Positions 63,748 through 64,000 of a stretch of DNA of 64,000 nt are shown here, piece after piece. The translations under genes were made by a program, and so were the position numbers. Every line of letters begins with the position of its first letter. Position 1 is the first letter of the stretch. Origin of the DNA: Microvirga solisilvae (GTDB taxonomy: Bacteria > Pseudomonadota > Alphaproteobacteria > Rhizobiales > Beijerinckiaceae); the NCBI RefSeq assembly GCF_022808595.1, contig NZ_JAKUCN010000003.1, positions 468,159-532,158 on the forward strand. Direction: 5' to 3'. The notes beneath the pieces were generated by a model. It saw nothing but the letters and a program-made list of their open reading frames with translations. It did not search any database and was not told the DNA's origin.

Positions 63748-64000
63748 ATGACTGCCCATACGAAGACCGCTGCCCGTGTTCCTGCTCTGAAGGACCCATC
63801 TTTGCTTGTTTCGCGTGCGTATGTGGCAGGTGAATGGGTCGATGGCGCCAAAACCCTTCCCGTCACCGATCCCTTCGACGGCGCGCTCATCACCCATGTG
63901 CCCGATCTCGGCCCCGAGGCTGCAAGCCAAGCCATCGCCAAGGCCCACGCGGTCCAGAAGCAATGGGCCCAGCGCACCGCCAAGGAGCGCAGCGTCATCC
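63748..64000 (+). CDS. gabD: Succinate-semialdehyde dehydrogenase, N-terminal part (cut by window)
   Basis: The ATG has AAAGGAG seven bases upstream. The visible 84 residues (MTAHTKTAARVPALKDPSLLVSRAYVAGEW, then DGAKTLPVTDPFDGALITHVPDLG and AKAHAVQKQWAQRTAKERS) match the start of NAD(P)-dependent succinate-semialdehyde dehydrogenase, with the typical substrate-entry segment before the Rossmann fold. The catalytic part lies beyond the window. It follows gabT by 105 bases and would oxidise its product to succinate. Confidence 0.9.
   Translation, partial: MTAHTKTAARVPALKDPSLLVSRAYVAGEWVDGAKTLPVTDPFDGALITHVPDLGPEAASQAIAKAHAVQKQWAQRTAKERSVI

Overview
This window looks like chromosome from an alphaproteobacterium of the Hyphomicrobiales (Rhizobiales), probably close to Methylobacteriaceae or Microvirga. 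That placement is an inference from gene families (Omp2b-type porin, phasin, DUF3141 protein, class III cyclases with a CHASE2 or FecR partner, the short pta-ackA-DUF3141-fabI operon) and from the even, moderately high G+C coding style. There is no prophage, insertion sequence, CRISPR array, rRNA operon or ordinary tRNA gene. Both edges cut a gene.

Layout. 1-13.3 kb: an envelope operon of a giant secreted beta-rich protein, an alpha-2-macroglobulin-like protease inhibitor and penicillin-binding protein 1C. 13.4-19.8 kb: a FecR/VWA surface-type protein, a CHASE2 adenylate cyclase and a second class III cyclase. 20-24.1 kb: a DUF4126 membrane protein coupled to a mercuric-reductase-like flavoprotein, a small secreted protein and an MFS carrier. 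24.2-39.4 kb, mostly minus strand: secreted Gly/Tyr-rich protein, phasin, HlyD/membrane protein pair, the pta-ackA-DUF3141-fabI operon, and a DUF2092-mscS-araC operon next to a full-length AraC regulator. 40-46.5 kb: a fermentation operon of Tat-signal serine ammonia-lyase, pyruvate formate-lyase, its activase and an AspT-type exchanger. 46.6-54.2 kb: porin, then a DUF1684 protein with a complete oligopeptide ABC importer. 54.4-60.2 kb: an RNA-repair locus, rtcR / rsr (Ro60) / structured RNA array / rtcB. 60.3-64 kb: L,D-transpeptidase-like protein and a GABA-catabolism locus (LysR, gabT, gabD).

Two signals stand out. First, the 940 bases between rsr and rtcB hold six tandem Y-RNA-like units. 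Each has a variable outer helix, an invariant ATGC internal loop, a second variable helix, and a tRNA-like head with a T-loop. The helices keep pairing while their sequence changes from unit to unit, which is direct evidence of structured RNA. The first unit is a circularly permuted tRNA with a perfect 7-bp acceptor stem and a CCA. A textbook sigma-54 promoter in front of rsr fits control of the whole operon by RtcR.

Second, a 37-bp element with three GTC-containing boxes spaced 10-11 bp (a 21-bp direct repeat, as expected for an AraC-family site) occurs five times between 22.6 and 39.9 kb, always in the same orientation and 85-151 bp before a start codon. It precedes the MFS carrier, the Gly/Tyr-rich protein, pta-ackA-DUF3141-fabI, DUF2092-mscS-araC and sdaA-pfl. 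Two AraC proteins with nearly identical recognition helices lie among these targets. Together this suggests a local regulon joining serine/pyruvate fermentation, acetyl-phosphate metabolism, a PHA-synthase-like protein and envelope functions.
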